Assembly (NCBI GenBank): GCA_033980235.1
Contig: CM067065.1
Span: 2,299,847 to 2,363,846 of the forward strand
DNA from: Diadema setosum
Taxonomy: Eukaryota > Echinodermata > Echinoidea > Diadematoida > Diadematidae
Direction: 5' to 3'
DNA: 64,000 nucleotides
The notes beneath the pieces are model-generated. The model was not told the DNA's origin and searched no databases. It saw only the letters and a list, made by a program, of their open reading frames with translations. The position numbers were made by a program, and so were the translations under genes. This document shows, in pieces, positions 24,099 to 35,605 of this stretch (its first letter is position 1; each line of letters opens with the position of its first letter).

Positions 24099-24236
24099 CT
24101 GTTTTGTGGAGGCGAACACACGAGAGAATTCATTGGAACATCAGCGACACTTGCACATGCTATACACACGTACACTTTTACATTATTGTATAATATATGT
24201 ATAGTAGTCAATGGTGATCAATGTATTCTTCTTTAA

Positions 24237-25006
24237 CCCTATTCTAACTGGGGGGGGGTCAAATTGACCCCCCCCCTCGACGTTTCGCGCCACGATTTCG
24301 CAACGCGCAAAGCCTTTGCCGCGTCGTTTCACGACTTTTTTCATTGAAGTCTCCCACATATTTTGAGACCAAATTTGCGACGTCCGGGTACACCATTTTG
24401 AAGTTACGTAATGTTTTGCATATGCATGTCAACCAAAAAACAGCTCAAATTCATGATATCGTGTGCAAATCCAATGCAAATTGTGTTTTTTGGTTAAACT
24501 GATATAAATTAGATTATTTCAACTTTTAACCATTGAAATTAATCAATTCTAGTGTAGATAAGCCTGAAAAAGTGCCTGCAACAAGTTTTGGCAAAAAAAC
24601 AATGGAAAACAAAAGGTTGAAAAAACAATAAAATACATAAGAAATTAACAAAACAATAAAAAACAAAAGAAATTAATTTCAATTGAGCTATTTTTTTACA
24701 CAAAAATTGTTTGATGTGTCTTGAGGAATTCTGACACAAAAATTTAGCAATCCTCCAGTCTTTTTAATGGAGTTATAGGTGAAAATATGATTTCATGCAC
24801 AAATTTGCATAATTAATTTATTAAAAATAGAAAGACAATATTTTTCTATTGTATGACGATGTAATCTTGTAGTTGACTTCCAGCTCTATCTTCAGGCAAA
24901 ATTTTGCGGCGATCGCGCGATCGGCGGCCGAGATCTGAAGGGGGGGTCAAATTGACCCCCCCCCCTCAGTAAACACTTGGTCTCAAATAGCCCAGTTAGA
25001 ATAGGG
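24237..25006. mobile_element. 770-bp TTAA-flanked element with perfect terminal inverted repeats
   Basis: It is bounded by TTAA on both sides (24233-24236 and 25007-25010), with ends CCCTATTCTAACTGGG and its exact complement. Just inside each end is a second palindrome, GGGGGTCAAATTGACCCCC. The TTAA duplication with CCC termini is the hallmark of piggyBac-type transposons (family knowledge). No transposase frame exists, so it is non-autonomous. Perfect ends suggest fairly recent insertion into the intron between exons H and I. Confidence 0.8.
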
Positions 25007-25498
25007 TTAAAGCATGCAGCCACTATCCTTTGTGAATATACATACATGTTGTATGGTAAAACAGTTCATGTGATAGTTCTTTGTGTGTAACTCCACACGT
25101 TTATTGGTGTTATTGGTTTTATTGGTGTATAATGTGATTGTATAAGATAGGGCCTCATCCACGTCAAGCTCTGCTTATGATGACGGTCCCATGTATTGAT
25201 TTCTACCTCGTTCATGATGTGAATACAGTTTCATGATAATATTGCTATTTAAATGACTGCCTAAATTACAGGGGGGAAAAAAACAATTATTGATATTTTA
25301 CCCATATCTAGAAGCAACACAGCTCAGGTCAGACACTTAAATACATAATTATAAAACAGTCTTTCAAAAAAAAATGTAAACAAATTTAAATGTACAATGG
25401 AGCAAAGAGGGGCAAGAGATGCAATGCCCCTTGAAGGAATCTAGTCACAAAACTTTTCCCTCAAGCGTGTCTGGCACCATCTTTGGCGGGATTCTTAC

Positions 25499-25552
25499 CT
25501 TGGGCACCTTTTTCTTGTCCTTCTTAATCTTGCCTGATTTCTCAATTGTGCC
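25499..25552 (-). CDS. ARHGAP35: RhoGAP gene, exon H (54-nt polybasic exon)
   Basis: The acceptor is CCTTCCAG and the donor CCCAAG|GTAAGA; phase 0 at both ends. It encodes the 18-residue peptide GTIEKSGKIKKDKKKVPK. Other frames hit a stop or make an unlikely peptide. The lysine density (8 of 18) and its position immediately before the RhoGAP domain match the polybasic membrane-lipid-binding stretch of p190 proteins. As a short symmetric exon it could be skipped without a frameshift, so its inclusion could tune membrane binding (inference). Confidence 0.75.
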
Positions 25553-25721
25553 CTGGAAGGGGGGGGGGGGGTGTGAGAGGGGAGATTAATGAAAATTAAA
25601 AAAATAAGATGATAATTGACAAAAGAAAATTGTGGCTGGTTCAAATGATTTACAGAGCAAAGCCAACTCATCTCAGTACATGGTGTATCTTATTCAATCC
25701 GGATAGTAATATTATAACATA

Positions 25722-25965
25722 ATGCTACTTCTACTTCCACAATTACTACTTCCACTATTACTACTACTTCTATTACTGCTACCAGTTACTACTACTACTA
25801 CTGCTACCACTACTACAAACATTAACTACTACTGCTGCTACACTATTTCTACCATTACTACAACTACTACTACCACTACTTCTACCACTACTACTATTAT
25901 TACTACTACTACTACTACTTCCACTACTTCTACCACAACAGTACTACTACTACTACCACTGCTTC
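25722..25965. repeat. (ACT/CTT)n triplet microsatellite
   Basis: A degenerate run of TACTAC, TACTTC and TACCAC triplets. The plus-strand frame of Leu/Thr repeats is an artefact. Confidence 0.9.
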
Positions 25966-26663
25966 AAATTACTTCTAATGATAACAACATGGTCTCCACG
26001 ATAAAACAGGCCAAACGTGCATGCTTTGTGACATACATATTGGTAGCCTAGATGCAATTGTATATTCATCGTGATGATGTCGATGACGGAGCGGCAACCT
26101 CCTTTGGTACCCACTGTGCAGTGCTACAGTTTACAAGTTAGTATTTAGAGTGCAGTATAAACATTTTGACAAATTTCATCGTAGAAAACATATGACTTCT
26201 TACCCTCGCGTCTTTGTGGCCTTATATATTCTATTCTACCTTCTATCCATTAACTTGTAAATATTCAATATCAAGTCTAACATTAACCTTTATGCTGCAA
26301 AATCACACATTCTTTCAGGTAACTGTATGGAGTATCACTACATCGTATGCTAAAAGTCACCAAGGCTTGGCATTTTTACATATTAAAAAAAGAGATTCAG
26401 TTTTATTCTTATCTTACCGATTCTTGGTCTATACTTGAGCTGTCCAATGAGTCTGTGGTAAGAGGAGAGAAAGAAACAAAATTGAAATCAACATCAAGAT
26501 TAAAACCAGGACTATGCAGAAAGAGAGCCAGTGCCACTCAGTAGAAACTACAGTCAAACCAGAGATATTCAAAGTATGAGGGAGCCCACAGCCTTTCTTT
26601 GGAATAGAATATTCGCTAGTAGCCAACTACATACAAGTCAGATTATGAGTATTACTAGTATAC

Positions 26664-26920
26664 CATATGAAGAGTTTGTTTGCAAAAACCGATAAGTCCA
26701 TTTTTGAAGATTTTGAAGTACGGTCTCTGTCATAAAGTACAAAATAATACCTTTTAAATGATGTATTGGTCACTACATATAAAGGTACATTTTTGAAGTT
26801 ATGGTCAAAAGAAGCAAAAATTTTCTTATTATTCTCTTTATTTTTCTTGACCTTTAATCGCAAATATCTCCATTTGGCAAATATGGACTTATCGGTTTTT
26901 GCGAACAAACCCTTCATATG
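26664..26920. mobile_element. 257-bp foldback element with CATATGAAG ends
   Basis: The terminal inverted repeats are about 38 bp: CATATGAAGAGTTTGTTTGC on the left, with its near-complement on the right, both continuing through an AAAAACCGATAAGTCCAT block. The sequence TAC borders both sides and may be a 3-bp target duplication. It is non-coding; the 26627-26929 minus frame is a shadow. Confidence 0.75.
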
Positions 26921-27599
26921 TACCAGCAATGCATGGATTTATTAAACATTAGTATTCATTTCATTTTCCCTTATCTTGGCTACTCATACAGAAGTTTTAT
27001 GTGCATGAAAATTAACAAACAGAATAGTATTTTGTTAAAAGTTTCCTTCCAAAAATTGGCCTTCCACAAATTTTCCTTCCCTTTACGATCTCCGACTTTA
27101 TATGGGTTAACATGATCGCTCACCACACATTTATGTGTCTGCAACCAAAAATATCATAAAATTGCATTTTTGGTTAATGATCTTGGAAATCTACAAGTGC
27201 TACTGTCATGAGTCATGAATACTATTACAGGTTGAATTACAACACAACAATTCAACTTGATGCACAGGCTTCAAGAGAGTTCTTATTGGTGCTTCATTGT
27301 CGAAAAGGGACAATCTTTTTTTTTTTTTTGGGGGGGGGGAGATTTGTATGTAGGTTGCGGTGAGATTCTTGAGGTACACAACATTCATCACACCTTATGA
27401 GTTGTGTACGGAAGACCGTCAACATTTACCCGTCAAAATCAGGGAGATTCGACAGAACAATGCAAGGATATACTTTCGTATTACATGCAGAAAGACGTTT
27501 GCAAAGATGCTCACAGCGTCTAACCATGCTGCAAAAAAACCCCCCAAAAAACTGAGTTTACATGACTTAAAGATTGCCTACTACCTCTGACCTCTAAAC

Positions 27600-28140
27600 C
27601 CCCGATACTGACTCCATATCAAATTGCTGGCTCTTGGGACTACTACCTCCTGGTTATCAGTTACGAGATTCTATCAAGAAATATGACGAATCCTCCACGA
27701 GGGAACCCGTGCATGACAAAACGTTCATGGTCATCTGGACAGACAACGAAAAACCTCCCGTCCACTTCCAGCGACTCGAACCCCAAGCACCTTCTGATCT
27801 GGAGATTCTCCCGACTGAAACCCCTCGCAAACTGGAGACTCCAACTTGATGTGTGCAAAGCGCACATCACGAGCGGGAAGTTCCTTGCAGCCAGGGTCCA
27901 GGGCTCGCTTAAGAGCCCTGGAAGCTTTAGGGTTCTAGATGCTCTCTCGTGCTATCTCAGGCTTATTTTTCAACATACAATAACACGAAATAAGAGATCA
28001 TTTCAAGCATGAGACACAGAGCCAGGGCGAGAGAAACTAAATCTCAAGCGGGAGAACGGAAGATTTTGCAAAAATGGGCTTTCGGCGGGAGATCTCCTCT
28101 CAAAAGCGGGAGAGTTGCAGTCTCTGCACTTTGCAGTGGT
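27600..28140. repeat. unclassified GC-richer segment, possibly a dispersed repeat
   Basis: The base composition differs from the surrounding intron, with inverted motifs such as GGGCTCGCTTAAGAGCCC and GCGGGAGATCTCC. Open frames occur on both strands (27634-27849 plus, 27661-27870 minus), but neither has splice sites in phase with the RhoGAP gene nor a recognisable domain. Repeated GCGGGAG motifs near 28040-28110 suggest a repeat rather than an exon. Confidence 0.35.
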
Positions 28141-29144
28141 CAGAAATATTGCATAACATGGGAGAAAACAGCATGCATTCCTCAATCATGACCAGTCACC
28201 ACATTCATTTCCCCGTGGTGCAAACATTAAAGACTAGAAAAATTGCAAGACTGGGCAATTTGGCAGAAGAAAAATCCCAAAGCAAAATCATTACATGAAA
28301 GTGTGCAAATATCACAGGTACAATATGTATGGTATCTTCAATGATTTGTGTCTCAATTTTACGGTCTATAAATGTTTTATGACTCAAAGATTTTCATGTT
28401 TCATCATGCATTTGACAAACATTTTTAAATCGACCTTGGAGTTCCTGAGTCTGACAAATGTAAAAAAAAAAAATATACAAAAATGACAGAAATCGCGAAA
28501 TAAGCGACTTATGACTTTTATCAGAATTTTGGGATGATGTACAGTATTTAATTTCAGGTAGTGCATCTTGCATAGCATACTACCTCAAAATTTGATGCCG
28601 TATCATTTTGTTTTGTTTTGTAGGCAAAAAAAAAAAAGAATATCATTATTAATATTTCAACAGTAAAAGAGAGTTCTCGGCAAGTATAATGTATGCAAAC
28701 TTTGAAATTGATGCAACATCATTTTTATTGATTCTTGGGTCAAAATTATCAGTACTACACCATCATGTTTTCACAGAAAAGAAACAACTGAACATGTATT
28801 TGGGAAAGAAACTTCTCAGAAAGCCAAAGTATGCTACCTAAAAATCAAGGCCACTTCATTTTTTACTGTTTTCTTTCAACAACAAAAACATAAAAAAAAT
28901 AAAAAATTATCACTAATCATATTTCAACTTCTCGGAACACTACATGTCTATGCATTCCTCATGCCAGGCTGTGCAAATCCAATTTCTCCCTCGCTCTTTC
29001 ATACCGGCCAATTGCATTGCATTCATTCCAGAAGAAACTGAGCCTTCATGCATTCAGGGAAAAACATGCTTTCCAGTCACATGATACTGTCATATGACTA
29101 ATCACATGATTAATCACATGATTAATCACATGACTGGCACTCAC

Positions 29145-29189
29145 CAAGACTGGCTTGTTCCTCAGGGATTTTATGATTGTACAACAAGG
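29145..29189 (-). CDS. ARHGAP35: RhoGAP gene, exon G (45-nt exon)
   Basis: The acceptor CTCTTCCTGTAG has a good pyrimidine tract, and the donor is TTG|GTGAGT. Phase 0 at both ends gives PCCTIIKSLRNKPVL. The I-I-K-S-L-R-N core resembles the p190 segment preceding the polybasic stretch, and joining to exon H gives NKPVLGTIEKSGK. The other two frames are ruled out: one has an internal stop, and the other forces a stop in exon H. However, exon F ends in phase 1, so a direct F-G join breaks frame and a small exon is probably missing between them. Confidence 0.6.
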
Positions 29190-29294
29190 CTACAGGAAGA
29201 GTATCGTATACACAAACACACAACACATGTTGATTGATATACAATGTACAGTGCAGTAATTTGAGGTAATATAAAAGGTAATACAGGTGGTATC

Positions 29295-29476
29295 ACGGGG
29301 TCTCGGGCAATTACCCACTGGACAATTGCCCCAGACCCTTCCCCTTCCCCCAACCCTAATCCTAATCCTGAACATAATAATAACCCTAACCCAAACTCTA
29401 ACCCTAATCTTTACTCTTACGTTATCACTAACCAGTATTTAGCTGGGGGTAATTAATTGCCCTTGTGTGTGTGTGT

Positions 29477-29507
<31 letters not shown>

Positions 29508-29535
29508 GGTAATTGCCCTGATACGGTATCAATGT
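29295..29535. repeat. interstitial telomere-like repeat element, copy 1
   Basis: The sequence GGGCAATTACCCACTGG opens a block of CCCTAA- and CCTAAT-type units and closes with GGGGGTAATTGCCCTGATAC, so the flanks are inverted. A (GT)n run and a long G run (29465-29510) are inserted. The same layout recurs at 32865-33068. Confidence 0.75.
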
Positions 29536-30003
29536 ACACTACATGTATCATGTGCCTTACTAGGACCTGTATTCATAAAGGCAGTATAAATCAAATCCGT
29601 GGTTTAAATTCAGTTCAAGGACAGAAACAAAATGTGAAATATGTGAACCTTGCACATGGATGGATAAGTATGCTGTAACTTGTCTACGTCTTACATGTAC
29701 TTCGTACGTGACACATCACACACATTAATGGAATCATAGATTTGAATAATGCATGGACTATTACAAGGTTTAATCTGCCTTTTTGAATTCCAAGAAATAT
29801 AATGTCATCTGCATCGGCCGTCAGCCGCTGGTGTGGGGATGAAGGGTTATGTAAGAAATTCCAAAGCCCGCCCCCCTTATCAACAGATAACTTGGTTACC
29901 ATGGCAACAGAGCCAGTCAGGGCTTGCTTTGGACAGGCAGCCTGAGCAATCTAAACAGACAAGAGACAATTTTTTCGAGCGAGCTTTCAAACCTCCTGGA
30001 GGA

Positions 30004-30396
30004 GGCTCCAAATTTCACCCGCAATACACTACACTAAAACTGCTCTTTGTGTCATCACCAGTAGGCCTAACTACACTATTAAACACTGCTCTTGTGTCAT
30101 CACAAGTACTACACTATTACTGCTCTTGTGTTTACCACTAACACTATACTAAAACTGCTTGTGTCATCACCAGTACAACACTAACGCTGCTCTTTCTTAT
30201 GTCATCACCAGTACGACACTAACACTGCTCTTGTGTCATCACCAGTACTACACTAACACCGCTCTTCTATTACCATTGGCATAACACTTCTACTATTCTT
30301 GTGTTAAAAATTGGTACAACGCTTATCCTACTCCTGTATAACTATGGGCATTACACTGAAGCTGTTCTTGTGTTACCCGGTGGCATTACACTTACA
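30004..30396. repeat. minisatellite, about 37-40-bp unit, running into the exon F donor
   Basis: About ten imperfect copies of a unit such as ACACTAACACTGCTCTTGTG followed by TCATCACCAGTACT. The last copies continue without a break to the splice donor of exon F, whose GTAAGTGTAATGCC sequence is itself repeat-derived. Confidence 0.85.
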
Positions 30397-30618
30397 CTGA
30401 TCTTTGAGCTTCTCCAAAGCTTCTATGAAAATGTCCCGCTGGCTCTTTAGCTTGGATTGGTTGCCTTGGAGCTGCCCGCCGATGCCTGATTGGTTGCTCT
30501 GCCGGCTCATGTTCATTGAGTAGGATGTTTCGTGACCGCTTTCGCTAGCGATGGACGAGTTTGTCGAGGGGAGCATTGGACGCGGTGTTGTCGGGACGGA
30601 CGGCTTCACTTTCTGGAA
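30396..30618 (-). CDS. ARHGAP35: RhoGAP gene, exon F (Ser-rich linker)
   Basis: The acceptor GGTGTAG precedes 30618, phase 0, joining exon E as RGT-FQKVKPSVPTTPRPML. It encodes a Ser/Asn/Gln-rich stretch (SNQSGIGGQLQGNQSK) ending in a charged helix, SQRDIFIEALEKLKDQ. The best donor is CAGT|GTAAGT at 30395, leaving phase 1; CA|GTGTAAG would give phase 2. Neither fits exon G directly. It lies at the position of the p190 linker after the RasGAP-binding tyrosine, a region known for regulatory phosphorylation in vertebrates. The exon is clearly coding, but its downstream partner is uncertain. Confidence 0.8.
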
Positions 30619-31023
30619 CTACACCACAGAGAGAAACAGACTGTGGTGTTACACTGTGCCTTACACATATATCCCGCAGAAACTGTAAACAAAGGCTCAC
30701 TATACAATCTCTGCGTAGTGTACATCGAGAATGCAAACATTGACACTGCGTTTAACACCAAGCACGAAATCGAGATTGCAATGTTTACACAACACTACGG
30801 AAGCAACGGTTTTACACTGTGTCCCACACACTAACAAGAAAGAACTGCTCACTGGAAACGTATTTAGCTATGATGTATACTTGACACAAAATACTTCAGT
30901 AGGAATTAAAGATTTGACACCAAGTGTACTACACAACAGAAAAGATCCAAACTTACCTGACCAAAGAAGCCCACTGCCATCACAAAGTATCACATGTGTA
31001 AAACATAGTTCTTAAGTCATTAT

Positions 31024-31450
31024 ACAGTATTTCCCAAAAAAATTATAATCTAATTTTCGCATTGATAACTCCCAATATGATTGAATTGTATAAATGCCAC
31101 TTCAGGGTCTTAAAATATAACATCTTAGCTCTATTTTATAGAAAACCCCATTCAATTTGGTTATACGGTCACAGAGAAATGTGGATTTTTGTAAAGCATG
31201 TCATGAGTCTGATTCTTCCAAGTTTAGCACTTGGATGCTCTTGGAACTGCATATTAATGTGTGAACACAATGGACAGAACTTGGAGGGAAGAGATTCCTG
31301 ACATGCTCTACAAAATTCTTCATTTCTCTTTGACCACTGAAGCAAATCGGATGGGGTTTACTGTAAGATGAAGGCAATGATTATAGTTTCATACACTGAA
31401 ATTGTATTTGGATTGATTTACTATTAATTTTGTAAAGTTATCATTGCAGA
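31024..31450 (+). mobile_element. about 427-bp element, copy 1 of an inverted pair
   Basis: It starts ACAGTATTTCCCAAAAAAAT and contains landmarks GAAAACCCCATTCAATTTGG and GCATATTAATGTGTGAACAC. The same sequence, diverged, lies in reverse orientation at 38755-39184. Each copy is also partly self-complementary. The similar peptides read from both copies are shadows of the repeat, not a gene family. Confidence 0.8.
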
Positions 31451-32026
31451 GGGTCCCATTGTAATTTTCTCTCTTTTTTTTTGGGGGGGGGGGGGGCATA
31501 CAGTATGTCCTACACTGCATACGGTATGTCCCACACTGGTTAAAAAAAAAGAAAGAAAAGAAAAGGTCATTATAACTGTTCCTTGCCTGAAGCACAGTAC
31601 ACATCAGATAGGATTGACATGGTTGTAAAATTTCAAAGAGGTGAAATTCATAAATTCCTCCAGCATATGGTAGTTTTCGTTTGTAACTCTACGAACAGCT
31701 ATATGAAACAGGGCCCAGGACTGTTTGAGGGCTGATTTTTATCACAAAGGTCTGGAGTCTTGGTACAAAAGACTCTTTGTTTTTTTTTCATGAGCTCCAA
31801 ACTCCATTCAATTACATTGTCTGTTTTATCACTTTAATCAACTTCCCACAATTTCTCCACAAACAAAAGGAGAATTAGAAAAGAGCTAAAACATTTTTCC
31901 CTTTATGGGGCAAATTCAGATTTCCATAAAAAAAAAACAGAGGAAATACGTGTACAATATGTTACCTAATTTTGCCTATACGTGTAAAGTTGAAATTCCC
32001 CTCCCCCCCCCCACAAAAAAAATATA

Positions 32027-32036
32027 TATATACATG

Positions 32037-32098
<62 letters not shown>
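32027..32098. repeat. (TA)n microsatellite
   Basis: An almost pure TA run of about 35 units, able to extrude as a cruciform. It produces Ile/Tyr frames on both strands that are artefacts. Confidence 0.95.
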
Positions 32099-32100
<2 letters not shown>

Positions 32101-32387
32101 AGAAACATCCTCAAATACTTGATTTCAAGAACACTACAAATAATTGCAACTTTTTCCAAGATTACTTTAGGATATTTCAGACATTATTCAAGAGATCTCA
32201 GAACCCAAATGAAGTTAACTTTAGAAATTAAACAAACAGGAGGTGTACCATGCCTAATCTACCTCACTTGTGGTGTTAAAAAAAAAAAAAAACAAAAAAA
32301 CAAAAACAAAAAAAAAAAACACATACACAATATCTGGAATTATAGTTATGTGATGGATATAGCATGATATGTACATGTACATATTCA

Positions 32388-32575
32388 ACAGGGGTGGATC
32401 CAGGAATTCCGTAAAGGGAAGGGGCGCAAACAATATTTCTGGTGCTACTTCCAGGTTTTCATCTCATTCTTTTTTCTTTTTATTTCTTTTGTTCTAACAA
32501 CAAATAAAGAGGGGGTGCACGCCCGATACGCCCCCCTCTGGATCCGCCAGCCCCCCTCTGGATCCGCCACTGCAT
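32388..32575. mobile_element. foldback element with GGATCC ends, copy 1
   Basis: The left end CAGGGGTGGATCCAGGAATT is opposed by a right end CTGGATCCGCCACTG. The right terminus is duplicated (CCCCCCTCTGGATCCGCCA twice). Copy 2 is at 40224-40374. A CAGNG terminus suggests a hAT-like miniature element, but no clean 8-bp duplication was found. Confidence 0.7.
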
Positions 32576-32864
32576 ATACATTATACATGTATAAATATAC
32601 ACTGTTGAATGCTGTACATAATGTAGAATATACAAAGATGTATGGATATTAGATGAATATCTGGCTATACACTAGAATTTGATTACAATGTGATTCACTA
32701 CCATGGAACGTGGTAAATCTAATATCACAAGACATGAAAGGATACAATGCCAATATAAAGAGTATTAAATAATTTCTAGTGGTTCTGGAGTATACTGACT
32801 GTTTGACTGTTAAGTGTGCAAAGACATTTGAATGATAAGAATTTGTTGCTGACAAACTGGGGGT

Positions 32865-33068
32865 CTAGGGCAATTACCCCCTGGGCAATTACCCCGCACC
32901 CTACCCCTGGCCCTAATCCTAATCCTAATCCTGAACCTAACCCTAACCCTACCCCAAACCCCTAACCCTAAACCTAACCCTAACCCTAATCTTTACTCTA
33001 ACCTTACCACCAACTAGTATTTAGCCGGGGGGTAATTGCCCTCTGGGGGTAATTACCCTGATACGAAA
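32865..33068. repeat. interstitial telomere-like repeat element, copy 2
   Basis: It opens GGGCAATTACCCCCTGGG, runs through CCTAAT and CCCTAA units (close to the complement of TTAGGG), and closes with GGTAATTGCCCTCTGGGGGT and ATTACCCTGATACG. It has the same architecture as 29295-29535, about 3.6 kb away, so it is a transposed or segmentally copied unit rather than a fused telomere. Confidence 0.75.
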
Positions 33069-33292
33069 AACCTAGTACTATGAGGACCTGTGTCGTCATA
33101 CTGCTATAAAAAATGTATGAAATCGAACAAAACTTTTCAAACTCTAATATTCGCCGGCCTTCAGAGAATCGCTCTCTAGTTAACAGTACGAACAAGGAGG
33201 ATTACTAACAGACAGACAGACAGACAGATAGAAAAACAGACACCATCATGTCTGTAGCACCTCTACTGTGCACAGCAAAAAACACACAAATG

Positions 33293-33689
33293 TTAAAGGG
33301 ACTGTACAGTACTGGTTGAGGTAGGGATTCAGGTTTATAACATTTCTAAGTCAGATAATGAGAAACCTCTTATGAAATATGAAAGAGTATGTAATTTTAA
33401 GAAGGATTCAACGTTTATTTCATGAAAATTGATTTTCAAATGGCCAAGATATCCAAAAAAGTGATTATAATAAAAGGCGACAGTCCATGCCTTTTACTAG
33501 GATCTCTTTGTTTCACCTTGTTTTTGGATATCTCAGCCATTTCAAGACCGATTTTCATCAAATAAACTTTTGATACCCCTTAGAATTGCATGCTCTTTGA
33601 CATCTCATAGAGTGGTTTCTGAATATCTCACAAAACGTTAAAAGCTACTGTAAATCCTCACCTCAACCAGAACTGTACAGTGCCTTTAA
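33293..33689. mobile_element. about 397-bp TTAA-bordered foldback element, copy 2
   Basis: TTAAAGGGACTGTACAGTAC at the left is opposed by GTACAGTGCCTTTAA at the right, with an inverted GGTTGAGGT / ACCTCAACC just inside. It is the same family as 16699-17090. Confidence 0.75.
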
Positions 33690-34037
33690 AAAAAGTAATA
33701 ACAGAGCAACCAAAAAAGGAACAGCACGGCAGGGACATAAATTCTATAAAAACAAAGAAAACAACACAGCACTGCAGAGGTGCCCAAGAGCACGCCTCAA
33801 AAGCAGAGCTAGTCTTGGTTCCAGACAAAATTCTTCTTTAACTGCACGCACACAAAGCCAACTGATTTTCGGTTTACTCTTGCCTGGCATACAAATACAA
33901 TCACAGACATGGAACAACAACAACATGCAATTTAATCGCACACAGCGGAAAAAATTTGCAAATAATTTGGGTAAGCACAAAAGACCCTGATAATCTAGGT
34001 CTTATAGAATACTGCTGGATCTTTGGTAGATGTTAAG

Positions 34038-34165
34038 TTACTGTAAAACAAGGAATGTTCGCGTGCATTCTCATTTTCTGAATTTCACGAGAGCAAATGC
34101 ATTGAATGCCCATGGCAATTCACAGAAATATTTCATGCCGCGGAAAAGGTCATCAGCTCCAATTA
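34038..34165. mobile_element. truncated foldback related to 42202-42418
   Basis: It begins TTACTGTAAAAC and contains CATCAGCTCCAATT, the complement of AATTGGAGCTGA at about 42254. It is therefore a rearranged or truncated relative in which only one end is recognisable. Confidence 0.5.
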
Positions 34166-35605
34166 GAAAAAAAAAAAAAAAAATTCTTGCCATGAATATA
34201 TTTTGCAGTATTGTACATTAACTTTCACGTTACTTACTCACAAAAATGTTGAATACAGCTCTAGTCTACTCTACCACATTACATACAAACTACATTCAAA
34301 GATGGCGGTTAGCTTCCTTATTGGATCAGGAAACACCAATACAGACAAGACTTTCGCTTTATTTATCTTCTTTTTTTTTCGGCCTTTTTATTTGGGTAAG
34401 TGCGCAAGACTGCTGACTAGAGTGTCAGAATCGCGACAAGAAACAGCAGAAAAACAACGCCACCACAGGCCAAAGCAAATACAACTATTCACTACAAGCG
34501 CGGACACACGGCGAAAAAACCGAGACAGGTTAGTCACAGACTACAACCCTCCTGTAAAACTCATCACAATTACATTAGTCAGCTAGGGACATTTTTGCCA
34601 AGTCTGATGTTTTATTTGGTTTTTGTTTTCTTGTTCACATTAATGAAAAGATAAATGTATATACAAGATATATACTGCTATGCATATGGCAGTGTGGATG
34701 AATATGGTCTAAGATAATATATTAGAACTTGTTAGCACAAGCGCATGGAAAGGCCAAGTAAATTTGAGCATTAGGTTCATTTCTATTTCTTAATTGTTTT
34801 TGGTTTTTTTTTTAATCTTCCTCTGGGAAGAAAATAAGCATCACTAAGATTTATTCAGTCAGATAGTGGCATAGGTGACTAGCCACTTTGTAAAGGAGAA
34901 AACAGCAATAGAAGTAAGTTGCCTACTGCAAATGTTTGGCCAAAAATATACGTCATTCAATTACTAAAAATTTAAGATATGTGGAATGTTGCTGATACGC
35001 TTTTACTACAGATTTTAAATGATTTTGATACAATACTAACAAGGATAGCCATGTGATGTCTAATTTCATGAGTAAAGATTTTCTTGAATTGTCCCCCTTA
35101 CCTGAACCCTACCCCCTAAAAACACACACACACACACACACACAAAAACCGAAACAAAAAACCGAAATGCTTGTAAAGAAAAATTTGCTTGGCCTTTCAC
35201 ATGAAGATTATTGATATCTAGGGTTACACAGCAAGCTACAATGTGTAGATATACTACAGAGCAGAATGGTTTTTAGGATCTTGAAATACAAATGTACACA
35301 AGTAAGTTTCATGCTACATGGTGAGCTGTATGTAGTAGATAATAGAATGGGGGCATTGTGAACATTTGAGAAAAAGTTCTCTGTTATACACGAGTGGCAT
35401 ACGTAAGAGCGAATGCTACATGGTGTGAGGTGCATCACACAATGTTGAAGGGTGCTCTCCAGGGATCAAGAAGATTAGAGAGGGTGATGGGTAATACTGT
35501 CTGAACAAGGAAGACAAGATGCAAGCATGCTTCCACTGATGATGATGAAGAAGAAGAAGACGATTAAGGACGAACATCGAAGGACGGACTCCCCGACCGA
35601 CTTAC

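Larger units (their letters stand above)
30619..35605. other. 5.0-kb intron between exons E and F
   Basis: No coding exon was recognised. It contains a foldback element at 31024-31450, a (TA)n array at 32027-32098, an element with GGATCC ends at 32388-32575, a telomere-like repeat at 32865-33068, TTAA foldback copy 2 at 33293-33689, a truncated foldback at 34038-34165 and a (CA)n tract at about 35122-35144. Confidence 0.6.

Noticed and set aside
23318..24119. Long Cys/Leu/Ser minus-strand frames
   Set aside because: They are translations of the AGAC repeat. Only the upstream part, at 23969-24098, is a real exon.
27634..27870. Overlapping frames on both strands in a GC-richer patch
   Set aside because: No splice sites in the gene's phase, no recognised domain, and inverted motifs suggest a repeat.
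30040..30400. Minisatellite near exon F considered as coding repeat
   Set aside because: Unit length varies and frames are not maintained between units; it belongs to the intron.
31972..32367. 131-codon plus frame over the (TA)n tract
   Set aside because: The Ile/Tyr run is a microsatellite translation.
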